Positions 53,770 to 64,000 are shown, counted from the stretch's first letter. The stretch is DNA of 64,000 bases from Lucinisca nassula (GCA_963580285.1 CAUZLF010000263.1:1-64000); one strand, 5' to 3'. Translations and numbers: made by a program. Notes: generated from the sequence alone by a model not told the origin.

Positions 53770-55105
53770 GAGAAAGCGCGGGCGCGTTCGTCCCCGAGGC
53801 TAAAGCAATCACAGTCTGGCTCCTTCCGGTCCTGATAGAGCCTTCTCCAAGATCCACCCCAACCTGGGCAACTGCATCAGCTGTCATGCCAATCTGAACG
53901 GGGGTGGAATGCTTATGACCGCCAAACTAGAAGAAAGGAGAGCAGGTCTCCAGAAGGATCCGCTCATCCTCAATCATGCACAGAGCGGCCACCTGACCCG
54001 CATTGAATCCCCTCACTCATAGGGTAAACCCAAAGTAGGTAAACGGGATAGACCTCAGCCAGCTTTTCCGACTTCTGCACTTCCAGTGAAGCACTGGAGA
54101 TGAACCAGTTGGGTTCCCGTGAGCCTCGCATGAAGAGTGGCGAGCAGGATATAAGCCTCGCTTGAATCCTCGTCCATCATCCCTCGACATTTTAATATCA
54201 GGACCTTCGGCTGGCCCCGTGGCAGACAATCTACTAGTCGCAGTAATCCTGTTGTCTGTCCCGCCCAGAGGTTCGCTGATACAGTGGTCCACCCTATCTC
54301 CCCCAAAGCTGCTACGTCTGGGGAAAGGAGCAGAGACTTAAGTTTCTGTAGCCGGGCCTCAGTTGCAGGTCTCTTTGGGGGACACCCTAAAGCCACAAAG
54401 TATCCACGGGCCCTCAGCACACGTATTTGCTCTGGAGAGGGATACTCATCTGGGTCGGAGTGCTCCTGGGACAGCTGTGTCATAGGCCAGGGCCGGATCT
54501 ATGTCAGCTGGCAGATGCAAATCATTAATCAACTGCTCTAGGTGGCATTTCGCATCAGTTTCATCTGGGGTTCCCAACAGACGCCGTCTATCTTGAAGCG
54601 AGACGTCATATCGACATTTGAGCTGCTCCTGTTGGTTTGGCTCCATCTGTGAGAACAGCAGCATGGCAGGCACCCAATGGGTTAAGATGGCGGGACTGTT
54701 TCCAGAAGCTTGTATCACTATATGATCCGGAACCTGTATACCCGGCACTAGCCCAAACTCTGCCATGACCCGACGCTGTGCAAGGCTAAGCTGTCTCGGC
54801 ATCCGAGCCACGAACCCTAGGTTTTCTACATGCCAGACCAAATCCTGCAATCGACGTCCGATGCCTAACAGGAGACCGAGCAGAAATCTCAGCACACCCA
54901 CTCGCTGATTTGACACATTTTCCCCGGACAGCTCCTCATGGAAAACCAACGGCAGGTGGCATTTATAGGAGTGGTTCTTGGAGAACGGGCCATAACACCC
55001 GTACACAGGGCCTCCTGAAGGCCGCATTCCGGACTGGGCAGGTGCTGCCGCCCCCAGAGTACCCTCCACTCTAACAAAAATGCCCTCGCCCCTCGTCTCC
55101 ACTCT
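53770..55105 (-). pseudogene. TatD-like nuclease domain protein, broken
   Basis: The N-terminal part (55,102-54,446) is unrecognised, with LSLAQRRVMAEFGLVPG and LPADIDPALAYDT. The frame then shifts, and 54,483-54,055 carries TatD-like motifs: GEIGW (family GEIGLD), a short form of the QLVLA region, LVHLQCFTGSAEV (family HCFSGS). It shifts back near 54,060 to YFGFTL, then an in-frame TGA (about 54,017), VAALCMIEDERILLETCSPFF, a TAG, and QIGMTADAVAQV. Working TatD enzymes cleave DNA with a metal site that includes an N-terminal HxH and a late Asp. Here the HxH is absent and the late Asp position reads ETCSP. Inactive. TatD proteins of this kind are numerous in bivalve gene sets and may be mobile. 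Confidence 0.6.
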
Positions 55106-55132
55106 ACGTTGGATCCCGGTCTCTCTAGTCCG

Positions 55133-55206
55133 ACCGGCCCCGATAGCTCAGTTGGTAGAGTGTCCGCTCCGAGGAACGGGAGGTCACGGGTTCGATCCCG
55201 GGCCGC
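55133..55206 (+). mobile_element. tRNA-like SINE head
   Basis: GGCCCCGATAGCTCAGTTGG (box A) and GGTCACGGGTTCGATCCCGG (box B) look tRNA-like, but the T-arm does not pair fully and no clear anticodon loop forms. The sequence runs straight into the LINE 5'-end repeat (55,207-55,280). A SINE head or tRNA pseudogene is more likely than a tRNA gene. Confidence 0.5.
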
Positions 55207-55280
55207 GACATACCAAAGTAGAAGTAAACAAAGATCAGGTATAGATACAATTAACTTACTCCACCCATCAAACACACCAA
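55207..55280 (-). repeat. LINE 5'-end repeat, short fragment
   Basis: AAAGTAGAAGTAAACAAAGATC, AGATACAATTAACTTACTCC, ACCCATCAAACACACCAAAG is the reverse complement of the terminal part of the repeat at 52,970-53,112. Confidence 0.65.
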
Positions 55281-55329
55281 AGTCGTTAAAAATGGTACTA
55301 GCTGCTCCTCGCTTGGCACTCAGATTTAC

Positions 55330-56640
55330 GGGGTAGAACTAGGACTGGTCGACTCAGTGTCAGGATAATTTGACTATGTTCAAGTACAGCTTACTGCTTC
55401 TGGTTGTTTGTGAATTTTTCAATCCATGTTTGTAAATAAGCGGTTTGCTTATCATAGAATTCATTTACATTATTTTTATCAAGAACAGCACTTTGTTCTC
55501 CATGATTTTGGCCAATAACCTGTTTTCGTTTTCCACACCTTCATCATGAAAGAACTCCACAGAAAGACAAACTGCGAACTTGATGCCATTCTATAACAGC
55601 CTTTTGCAGCTGTTCATATTTCTTTTTTTTTTTTTCAACCGCTTTCCTTTCTTCTTACAGTCAGGGTTGTCAAAATGTTTTAAAGTAACAGATAAAATTT
55701 GAAAACTAACAGATAAGGCCGGGGGTCAAGGGGGCCGCCTAGGCCCCCTTGTGGGTCCAGGGCAACGCCCTGGTAGGGGGCCCAGGGGGGCTTGCCCCCT
55801 TTCCGAAAACAGATCTGGGCAAAATCAAACAGCTTAGAAGCCTTCTCCTTGCATATAATCTTTGCCTTCTAAGTGAAAAAAATCCATTGAAAAAAAGGTC
55901 AAAGAAGGAGAATTCATAGGTATTTGAAGATTGTGCAAATATTTACTGTCTGTTTCTTGTGGTCAGGTGAGAGGTTATGAGAATAAAATTTGGAATCAAA
56001 TTACTAAGTTGTTAAATTTATTCAGTCTCCAGATTAATAATTTTCCTCTCAGCTCCAACAAGCATCTTTCTGAAATGCTGAGCCTCTAATGTAAGGAAAT
56101 CAATCAAATTTGACAGTTTAGGCAATGGGTCACTGTTTTAAATAGAAATGATTGACTTCTTTTTGATCTGCAATTTGACAGACAAAAATAGTCAGTCAAG
56201 CCAAACATTGACAAAACTGGACAGCTTGTCGTAAAAGCCAACGTTGGTCTGATGGAGCTGATTGGAAAATAAAACTAAATTAGTAACTTATTGATTCTAT
56301 GTTTTGGGACAGACCAGCATGTTCAAACAGTACAAGCCCAGATCAGACAGTCTGATCAGGGTCTTCACTGTTTGCCTTTCCATCTACATCTTTCATAGAC
56401 ACATTTTGGTATAATAAACTCATTTTTCTCAACAACAAGAATATTTACAGCAAAAATAGTCAGTCAAGCCAAAAAAACTGACAGAGGAGCAGTCTGATCA
56501 GTGTCTTCACTGTTTGCAATTCCAGCTACATCTTTTAGATACATTTTGGTATTGTAAACTGAATTTGCTCATCTTTAAGCATATTTACAGGTGTCCCTAA
56601 TTTTAGAATGGTTTAGGGTAGATCTTTCTGTAGTGCAAGA
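55330..56640. other. Interval with worn repeats, no gene recognised
   Basis: A GC-rich low-complexity block lies at 55,710-55,805 (GGGGGCCGCCTAGGCCCCC, GGGCAACGCCC). Two similar blocks at 56,330-56,420 and 56,480-56,560 share CAGTCTGATCAGGGTCTTCA and CTGTTTGC, the interspersed phrase noted at 13.6 and 25.9 kb. Confidence 0.4.
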
Positions 56641-56650
56641 AGCTGTCAAC

Positions 56651-59600
56651 CTACTGATCATCATCAAAACATTTGCTGAATTCTTCCTCAAAGTCTGAGT
56701 CAGACTCATAATTCTCATCTCCATAATTCTCATTCTCTTCAGCCTGTTCTAAATGAAATGCCTTCACTGCAGCATGTACCTCCTCCCTCAAAGTCTCCTA
56801 ATCTACAACATATACAGGTTCTGTTTGAACTTCAACAGAGTAGGATGCTGGAGGCTTTGATGAAGAAGGTGCTGAAGATTTCTTAGCCATTTTCTTTCTT
56901 TTCTTTGCAGCCATCCACAAGCTGACAGCTTCTTGCACCACTTTTTCTGCCTGCTCCACTTCTGGGCCATTTACACAAACATGTAATAATGCATTCAGCA
57001 TCTCTTGATTCAGCCTATTTCTGTGCTTGGTTTTCAAGTTCTTTAGGGCACTTGCTCCTCTTTCTGGCCATGCATTGGTTACCGGTAAGCTATGTAGCAG
57101 AGAGATGGAAAGAAACTCTTGTAAGCAGGCTGAATCAAAAGCTGCAGAATGAACCACTCTGTTGCATTCTGTTTACAAGAGCCTTTTCGGACTTCGGCAG
57201 GCATTTTAGGCACCAGCACACCCTCAATGTGGTATTTCATGCTTCTCCACTCACTTGACAACTTTTCTTCATCAATCGAGAAATGTGTTGCAATCACCCG
57301 TATGTCTGAGACACCATACTCCTTAAAGCCTGGGTCCTTACTCCCTGGGACTCCCAGAGGATTAAGTACCCCCAGGGCAGCCAAAATTTCAGATGAAGAG
57401 TCAAATCTTCGCTTGATGTTTTCTTTGAGGGCTGGTATGTATTTTCCAAAGCGATTTCTGAATTCTTCCAGTCCTCTAGGTGACAGATTGAGTTCATCAG
57501 CGATCATGGAGACTGAGTCGATATCACGCTCAAGTTTATTCAGTGGAGACTCGTTTGCAAGGATTTCATCCAGTTGACCAATGGTTAACTCTATCTGTGG
57601 CACGATGCATGAAAAATTCAGAGAGTCTCTTTGGAAACATCTTAATAAGTTTACTAACACAGGCAGGACTTCCATGAGTATGTACAGGACCCCAAGGAAC
57701 TTTATTGTTCTCATTTTCTTCAACAAGCCACTGGCTGTGGCATCAGAGTTTTCAAAGTGGTCCAGAGTTTGCAACACAACTTCATAGTCCAGAAACACGG
57801 CTTTCACTGAAGCTTCAAAGCTAAGCCACCTGGTTCTGCATGCTTTTTTAAGCTTAGAAGCAACATTATTGGCAGCACTTTTGCTCAGGCTCATTTGTTT
57901 TAAGGCAATCTGCGTCTTAAGATATTTTGCCATTCTTTTGGGGGAATTTTCGAAGAAATACCAGAGCTGCCTGAGCCAGCATTCTACATCCTTTATGTAC
58001 TTAATGCCTTCATTTGTGTCTGTGCAAGACAGTGCTAGCTTGTGGCAGACACAATGAATATTGATCAGGCACGGGTTCTGTTCTTTAAGCTGTGTAGCAA
58101 CCCCTGAACGCTCATCAATCATGACTGAGGCCCCATCTGAGGAGAAGAAAAATCTAAAATGAGTTCCTTTAAGAGCAATGAAAACATTCATAAGAAAGAA
58201 GATGGGTCATACTATGTAGTTTCGGCTAATAAAGCCTCATCAGTGACCCTGTAATGATCCGGCAAAGAAATCCAGAGAAAACATACTGCAATTTTGCTGA
58301 TTTCAAATAGGCAGTCAATTCAAAGACTGAGCTAAATCAAAATGGTGTCCAAATAGTTAAAAACCTTTCTAGAATATGAGTCTAAACCAATAATTTATTT
58401 CTGATTTCTCAGAATATTTACGCTGATCTCAAAGGACCAAAGGTAAAATATAAACTGAACTATGGTTGATGTACGGGGAGACGTTTTACGGCCGCCACAC
58501 GGCACAACACCAGCTGCAGTGAAGGCAAATAAAAATCTAAAATGAGTTCCTTTAAGAGCAATGAAAACAGTCATAAGAAAGAAGATGGGTCATACTACAT
58601 AGTTTCGGCTAATAAAGCCTCATCAGTGACCCTGTAATGATCCGGCAAAGAAAGCCAGAGAAAACATACTGCAATTTTGCGGATTTCAAATAGGCAGTCA
58701 ATTCAAAGACTGAGCTAAATCAAAATGGTGTCCAAATAGTTAAAAACCTTTCTAGAATATGAGTCTAAACCAATAATTTATTTCTGATTTCTCAGCATAT
58801 TCACGCTGATCTCAAAGGACCAAAAGTAAAATATAAACTGAATTATGGTTGATGTACGGGGAGACGTTTTACGGCCGCCACACGGCACAACACCAGCTGC
58901 AGTGAAGGCAAATAAAAATCTAAAATGAGTTCCTTTAAGAGCAATGAAAACATTCATAAGAAAGAAGATGGGTCATACTACGTAGTTTCGGCTAATAAAG
59001 CCTCATCAGTGACCCTGTATTGATCCGGCAAAGAAAGCCAGAGAAAACATACTGCAATTTTGCGGATTTCAAATAGGCAGTCAATTCAAAGACTGAGCTA
59101 AATCAAAATGGTGTCCAAATAGTTAAAAACCTTTCTAGAATATGAGTCTAAGCCTGTAAGCTTGGACAGAGGCAACTCATTATCACTTAGTGATTTGAAA
59201 ATCAACGCAGTGAGTGATTTCGCATCTGCTGCCTCATAATCTTCAAGCACACTTTGGCATGACAGAAATAATGTTTGAACCTGTCTGCTCTCATGGTCAT
59301 AAAATTGTATAAAAGAAATCAAATGCTCAGTTACGCTAACATCTGAGACCTCATCCACCAACAAGCCGTACGAGTCAACAGACCTTAATTTGGACACCAG
59401 TTGCTGCCTTACCCAAGGAAGAGAAATACCTCTCTCTGAGAACCTTGGCCCCTGTGGTCATAATATTTAAGATCTGAACAGTCAAAGACCTTTTCTATCA
59501 TTTGGATCAATGGCAAAAACTGCCTATTGGAAATGAAGTTTTTCATAAGAAAATACGCTGAATGAAACGCCTTTTCATACACCGAATTTTCAACTTCTGT

Positions 59601-59800
59601 TTTTTCTTTTGATTGTTTCTCAAATATCGAGAATCTTTGTGTGAATTCAATTTCATACGCAGACAAATGCACTGAGGACTCGCTGTGACCTTCACAGCAT
59701 CAGGGATAAAGCGTATACCTGGGGTATTAATGAATACATCACGCTTGTTTATGTCATGCTTCATGTTATGCTTTTTACATAGAATGCAAAACAAACCCTG
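56651..59800 (-). pseudogene. hAT-like transposase gene, broken
   Basis: Upstream part: a C-x2-C zinc-finger-like start (FCILCKKHN, near 59,790), a helical stretch (59,672-59,409) and LVDEVSDVSVTEHL (59,397-59,098), the start of the DDE-type catalytic fold, in three different frames. After an intron, the exon from 58,136 (acceptor TTCTTCTCCTCAG) carries DGASVMIDERSGVA, HCVCHKLALS and CRTRWLSFEA, as in ZNF862/KIAA1586-like hAT proteins. A frameshift near 57,085 precedes LPVTNAWPERGASALKNLKT, the hAT C-terminal dimerisation region. A TAG at 56,798 interrupts an acidic tail whose original stop is at 56,651. At least three frameshifts and one nonsense codon: inactive. Either an old transposon or a domesticated copy that died. 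Confidence 0.75.
58151..59149. repeat. 383-bp tandem repeat, 2.6 copies, in the transposase intron
   Basis: AATCTAAAATGAGTTCCTTT starts copies at 58,151, 58,534 and 58,917, an exact 383-bp period with only a few differences. The third copy stops after about 233 bp, where coding sequence resumes (GAGTCTAAGCCTGTAAGC). The left edge lies just inside the intron acceptor at 58,136. The right edge has removed or displaced the upstream donor: no GT in matching phase follows KLTGL. Confidence 0.9.
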
Positions 59801-60050
59801 CCCTGCTACAAATGAAAGCCACCAGTACTGGTGTATGAGTGAATGATTAAATTTCTTAGGAAGTATCCGCTTTTTTCACCTAAAGATAAGTCACTACAGC
59901 AGTTTTTTGAACAGTTAACTCCATTGTGAACAACAGCATCAGCAGGGAATGTAGTTCTTTCCCTTTGGTGTCCCTGATGGGAACTGTGGGTTGATTGTAT
60001 CGATTCCTGATCATTGCCTCTACTTCTCTTTTTCACACATTCTTAACACT
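59801..60050 (-). repeat. LINE 5'-end repeat fragment and unassigned flank
   Basis: TTCTTTCCCTTTGGTGTCCC, GTTGATTGTATCGATTCCTG and TTGCCTCTACTTCT at 59,955-60,035 are a worn plus-oriented copy of the LINE 5'-end repeat. The minus-strand frame there is fortuitous. Confidence 0.45.
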
Positions 60051-60059
60051 AGGCGTCAA

Positions 60060-60619
60060 ATACGATGATAGACTATTCTTATATGTACTCAGGCATGTTT
60101 ACAATGCCAGCAAAGTCAAGCATCCCCAGGCACCCTCAGGCACTTTGCTGGATTTGCCCCACAAAACATAGCTGCTGCGGAAAAAAATAAGTTCGCAAAT
60201 GGCATTGCACCATACATTGATTGGCTGGCTCACGTGTTATTAAACACACTGTTGTCATTATGACACAAGTCCCAATTGTCCGTTTGGAAATACCACCGTC
60301 TTTTCCACAGTCTACAAAGTCAGTTCATCTAGGGAGGACTCAAACACAATAAACTTCTTTTCTATGACCTCAGTATGTTCAATAGTAGTATCAGTGTCAT
60401 TTTCTTCATGGTCACTGTCTGATATCAGCAATTCCTTGTGTGGTGTCCATTCTGGATCCCTGTCCTTGTCATCTGATCTCAGATATATCAAAGAATCCTT
60501 TAGACCGGCATCAGAAGCTGTATCTCTCGCTGGTCTAATGTCCGTTTGGTCTGTGTACTTTTGTCAACTATGTTTGAAGCATTCTGAATGTATACACTTC
60601 TTCCATTCTGAAAAAGGAA
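60060..60619 (-). pseudogene. Kolobok-like transposase fragment, broken
   Basis: After an acceptor TCCTTTTTCAG (60,620), the minus strand reads NGRSVYIQNASNIVDKSTQT. A frame shift follows to SDDKDRDPEWTPHKELLISD and EKKFIVFESSLDEL, then another to KRTIGTCVIMT, and pieces resembling SAAMFCGANPAK and LGMLDFAGI. The order (DPEWTP, KFIVFESxLxxL, xRTIGT, a SAA-F-G motif) matches uncharacterised animal transposase-like proteins that I associate with Kolobok/THAP families. At least three frame changes and stops: dead. The superfamily name is tentative. Confidence 0.5.
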
Positions 60620-61590
60620 CCAAAACCATGCGGCTACTTTTTAAGTACCGGTATATTATTTACACCAACAGAATTCCATTTTGGTGATCCAGCAGGAACA
60701 TAGTAAACAAGACTCATTACCAGCAAGTCGAAGTTCAAATACAATTCTGTTGCAACTGGACTGCTCCCCTGGACTGCTCCCCCTCTATCTATGAAGTAAT
60801 TTTGTATGTACTTGTAAGAACTACCTTGATGAGGAGGTTCCATGAAGAACCCACAACATAAAATAGCCCCAACCTATGATGAATTCATACATAGTCACAC
60901 TATTTTTGTTGCTTCTGATTTTGAGGGACTTTTACCAGACAATGAGACATCAAGATGAAATGACACTTTTAATATTCATCTTTCAACCTTGTAATAGTTA
61001 CAACGAACAGAAGGTTAAAAGGATCAGGGATGTATGTGTGTTCGCGATTGTTGGTTTTGTGTTTAACGACGGTTCAACACGTGTGGGTCATTGGGAGAAT
61101 AGGTACTAGAGGTTATGAAAGCGAGAAACATGGGACAATTAGGAGAAGAGAAAGAAGAACTAACACCAAAAAGAGATTATATTTGGGCCAAAATAAGCTG
61201 GGAGCCTTGATTGGCTGAATGCGCCTTACGCCATTCTGATTTAATTTCAAAATTCAATATTGGGCTTAAATCTCTTCTGCAACAAGGTCTATCGGAACCC
61301 GAATTTTACGGTGACTTAGTACATAAATTCAGAAAAAATATATAACCGCAATGACTTCAGCACCCAATTTCGTAAAATCATTCTTCGATATAAAAAGATT
61401 GGGTACAACATGAATGTTATACGACAGACTGCATGCATGGTTGGCAACTTTGCTTCCCTCTTTAATTGCACGCCGGTGGGTCTAGCCTCAGATTCTATGA
61501 CGGTTCCAACGTAAAGGCTTATTGAGAATTAGAGAGATCTAATTCAAGGTAATGTTGGTTGGTGCCTGATGCTCTGTCTCTGGTTGGGCC
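60620..61590. other. Unassigned interval
   Basis: No shared repeat, exon or RNA gene recognised. A 77-codon plus-strand frame (60,876-61,109) lacks family features. Confidence 0.35.
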
Positions 61591-61599
61591 CATCGGAGT

Positions 61600-62104
61600 C
61601 TAACTGTTGGTTTTCTTTTGCTCCAGCAATTCAGTGGTTTGTTGCTGTCGAGTCCTCACCGTTGTCTCACCTCTGTCTCACCTCTGTTATTCTTTGATTA
61701 TGTGGGTTTGCGGGGATGTTGCATTGATGAGTTAGGAGGCCTTCATGCGGACTGAACAAATTGTTTGTCTAAATCGCGACGGAAGTAAGGGCGAGGATTG
61801 TGGCCACGTAAAATCGATTTAAGCCCCCAAGTGGAAATCTTTACACTGACCGTTCCAAGGCGGTTCTTCTGTGGCGGTTTATTTATGTTGTTGTTTGTTA
61901 CTTACTGTGTGTATCACTTGTAACTTTTATTTGGGATGGCAATATGGCCATTTTGTGGGAAAGTAACTGTCCTTATGGCCTTTCTTTGTTTGGGTTTCCA
62001 TTGTGGTCTGGTCGCTTGGTGTTTGTGTTTCTTTCCCTTTGGTGTCTTTGGTGGGTGGAGTAAGTTAATTGTATCGATTCTTGATCTTTGTTTTACTTAT
62101 ACTT
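61600..62104 (+). mobile_element. LINE 5' end (untranslated region), plus copy
   Basis: Begins TTGGTTTTCTTTTGCTCCAG and runs through GTCGAGTCCTCACCGTTG, GACGGAAGTAAGGGCGAGG, ACTGACCGTTCCAAGGCGG to GGGTGGAGTAAGTTAATTGT and CTTTGTTTTACTTATACTTTT. The two minus copies at 62,885-64,000 match throughout. In the copy at 63,386-64,000 the same region leads into endonuclease coding sequence, which identifies this as a LINE 5' end. No coding part follows here. Confidence 0.65.
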
Positions 62105-62120
62105 TTCATGGCTGAAACCG

Positions 62121-62419
62121 GCCCCCGCCTATAGGGGCTTGAAGAAATATATGGGCTACATGATGCTTCCACGCAGAGCTGAATCTGGCCCGCACACTAG
62201 TACTGGTAAACCGCTTAGAGGATCTAAGCCTGTCCAGGAACCGCGGTGCGAGGCGTACCGTCCATGCTTATAAACCCTATTGGTTTCATTGGGCGACGGG
62301 GTTTGAGATGTCATTTCATGTCAACGTCGGGTAAAAGTCCCACAAAATTGGAAGCAACGTCTCCAAAATGACCTTCACGGTGTTGACGGGGACGTTAAAC
62401 CTCAAATCAAACAAACAAA
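62121..62419 (+). mobile_element. Family-A SINE-like repeat, full length
   Basis: Starts GCCCCCGCCTATAGGGGC and ends GACGTTAAACCTCAAATC, AAACAAACAAA. One of the least diverged copies, suitable as a reference for the family. Confidence 0.7.
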
Positions 62420-62446
62420 TTCATGGCTGAAACAAAAAGTCCATTC

Positions 62447-62467
62447 CCCCCCCCCCCCCCCCCCCCC
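62447..62467 (+). repeat. Poly-C tract
   Basis: About 21 consecutive C; length may be unreliable in the assembly. Confidence 0.8.
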
Positions 62468-62469
62468 GC

Positions 62470-62780
62470 TTACATTCTTATGATAAGACGCATTCGGTAA
62501 CACCAACCTGGGGGTCCCCTGAGATGTGCCCAGGGCATGCCCCTATCCCTTCACTTCGTAAAAGGCCTAATATCTCAGAAACCGTTCAGATACCCACCAC
62601 TAAACCATATATATTATTGTTCCTTATGATGAGGCGCATTCAGTGATACCAACCTAGGGGTCTCCTAGGGTGTGCCCGGGCCATACCCCACCCCTCCACT
62701 TCATAAAAGGCGATATATCTCAGAAACCATTCAGATCCCCGCCCCAAAACCATATATACTTTAACGGGACCACCTCGCCG
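62470..62780 (-). repeat. Tandem units related to 5,570-5,950
   Basis: Two units of about 140 bp with GGTAACACCAACCTGGGGGT, CCCTGAGATGTGCCC and ATATCTCAGAAACCGTTCAG are the reverse complement of the core of the element at 5467-6645. Confidence 0.6.
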
Positions 62781-62884
62781 AGGCAATATCACAAGGCTCA
62801 AATCAGGATGCTCGAAGTGGTGTTACAAAATTAGTGTGGGTCCACCTAGACCGATAGCCATGACAGAGGAAGTAAAATAAAATC

Positions 62885-63385
62885 TAAGTAGAAGTAAAAC
62901 AAAGATCAGTAATTGATACAATTAACTTACTCCACCCATAAAAGACACCAAAGGGAAAGAAATACAAACATTAAGCGACCAGACCATAATGGAAACCTAA
63001 ACAAAGGAAGGCCATAAGGACAGTTACTTTCCCACAAAATGGCCATATGGTCATCCAAAACCAAAAGACACAAGTGATACACACAGTAAGTAACAAACAA
63101 CAACATAAATAAATCGCCACAGAAGAGCCGCCTTGGAACGGTCAGTGGAAGATTTCCACTGGGGGGCTTTAAATCGATTTTACGTGGCCACAATCCTCGC
63201 CCTTACTTCCGTCGCGATTTAGACAAATAATTTGTTCAGTCCGCATGAAGGCCTCCTAACTCATCAGTGCAACATCTCCGTGAACACAAAAATCAAAGAA
63301 CCACAGAGGTGAGACAACGGTGAGGACTCGACAGCAAGAAACCTCTGAAATGCTGGAGCAAAAGAAAACCAACATTTAAACATGA
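62885..63385 (-). mobile_element. LINE 5' end, minus copy without coding part
   Basis: Complete match on the minus strand to the block at 61,600-62,104. It keeps an 88-codon frame (63,193-62,927), MWPRKIDLKPPSGNLPL to CLLWVE. It directly follows the coding part of the copy at 63,386-64,000, head to tail, and stops at TTTACTTCTACTTAG. Confidence 0.65.
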
Positions 63386-64000
63386 TTTTACAAATATCGC
63401 ACTGCCACCAGATGGTTTGTTACCATCAGAATAGATATAGTTGTATGTATTGAAACTCCTGACATCAATGTTGTCATCAGTGTTTAAAAAAGTTTCTTGC
63501 AAACAAAAAAACGATTGGTTTAATATCGAAATAAGAAGAGTTCATTATAATTTGATTTAAGACCTCGACAATTCCATTTTATTATTTTGTGTTTTAAAGT
63601 AGAAGTAAAACAAAGATCAGGAACCGACACAATTAACTTACTCCACCCATAAAAGACACCAAAGGGAAAGAAATACAAACACCATGCGACCAGACTATAA
63701 TGGAAACCTAAACAAAGGAAGGCCATAAGGACAGTTACTTTCCCACAAAATGGCCATATGGCCATCTAAAATTAAAAGACACAAGTGATACACACAGTAA
63801 GTAACAAACAACAACATAAATAAATCGCCACAGAAGAGCCGCCTTGGAACGGTCAGTGGAAGATTTCCACTGGGGGGGGGAGTCGATTTTACGTGGCCAC
63901 AATCCTCGCCCTTACTTCCGTCGCGATTTAGACAAATAATTTGTTCAGTCCGCATGAAGGCCTCCTCACTCATCAGTGCAACATCTCCGTGAACACAAAA
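63386..64000 (-). mobile_element. LINE 5' end with start of endonuclease, broken
   Basis: Minus strand: the 5' block (64,000-63,600) leads to KIIKWNCRGLKSNYNEL, the opening motif of an APE-type LINE endonuclease. After a frame change near 63,515 comes FCLQETFLNTDDNIDV and SGGSAIFVKS, which holds the catalytic-type QET motif. The sequence then breaks off and passes into the second 5' end at 63,385. This endonuclease nicks target DNA for target-primed reverse transcription in intact elements; here only about 55 residues remain. The clade is probably Jockey/I-like; the element continues beyond the window edge on its 5' side. Confidence 0.65.

Noticed and set aside
55137..55206. tRNA gene
   Set aside because: Box A and B are present but the T-arm and anticodon arm do not pair properly and it continues into a dispersed repeat; treated as a SINE head.
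54889..55275. 128-codon frame overlapping the TatD-like relic
   Set aside because: Joins the LINE fragment, the SINE head and an off-frame reading of the relic; the overlapping frame with longer protein-like composition is preferred.
62927..63193. Hydrophobic 88-codon frame as a membrane protein gene
   Set aside because: It recurs at 63,695-63,973, 61,800-62,060 and 16,118-16,380 as part of the LINE 5' repeat, with no start context or conserved ends; probably not translated, though conservation across copies could be tested.

Overview
This is a repeat-dominated stretch of animal nuclear DNA, most likely from a bivalve mollusc. The clues are AT-rich sequence, short exons with GT-AG junctions lost in long introns, tRNA-derived SINEs, several families of short elements with internal tandem repeats of about 130-165 bp (the pearl / Helentron-like style familiar from bivalves), and no sign of bacterial gene organisation. 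The species cannot be named from the sequence.

Layout. 1-3.6 kb: a decayed satellite of about 110 bp monomers carrying a MITE, a SINE with a 14-bp target duplication and a TIR element. 3.9-12.2 kb: hairpin-tailed non-autonomous elements with internal tandem arrays; one complete element (8,161-9,870) sits inside another (7,330-10,210). 14.7-15.1 kb and 35.58-35.96 kb: inverted copies of one hairpin element. 16.4-18.8 kb: the 110-bp satellite again, homogenised into a four-monomer higher-order repeat of 441 bp. 19-38 kb: more hairpin-tailed elements, SINEs, MITEs and minisatellites. 41.3-45.1 kb: decayed satellite, mostly reverse-complemented. 45.5-51.2 kb: an LTR retrotransposon with an uninterrupted gag-pol frame. 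53.7-60.6 kb: broken genes of mobile-element type on the minus strand (TatD-like, hAT transposase, a Kolobok-like transposase). 61.6-64 kb: 5' ends of a LINE in both orientations.

The only probable host gene lies on the minus strand. Three exons (21,555-21,502; 18,951-18,865; 15,953-15,670) join in matching phase and end in a Myb/SANT-like domain followed by a stop and AATAAA. A fourth, less certain exon lies at 38,990-38,869. The introns hold the satellite and many transposons.

The main finding is the retrotransposon at 45.5-51.2 kb. Its reverse transcriptase and integrase are of the Ty3/gypsy kind, but integrase lies before reverse transcriptase, the copia-like order known from Gmr1 elements, and its capsid region resembles the SCAN domain. 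Its 5' LTR is missing, and the frame opens directly from the tail of another transposon. Almost everything else is decayed mobile DNA, and most calls on it rest on repeats compared within this window.
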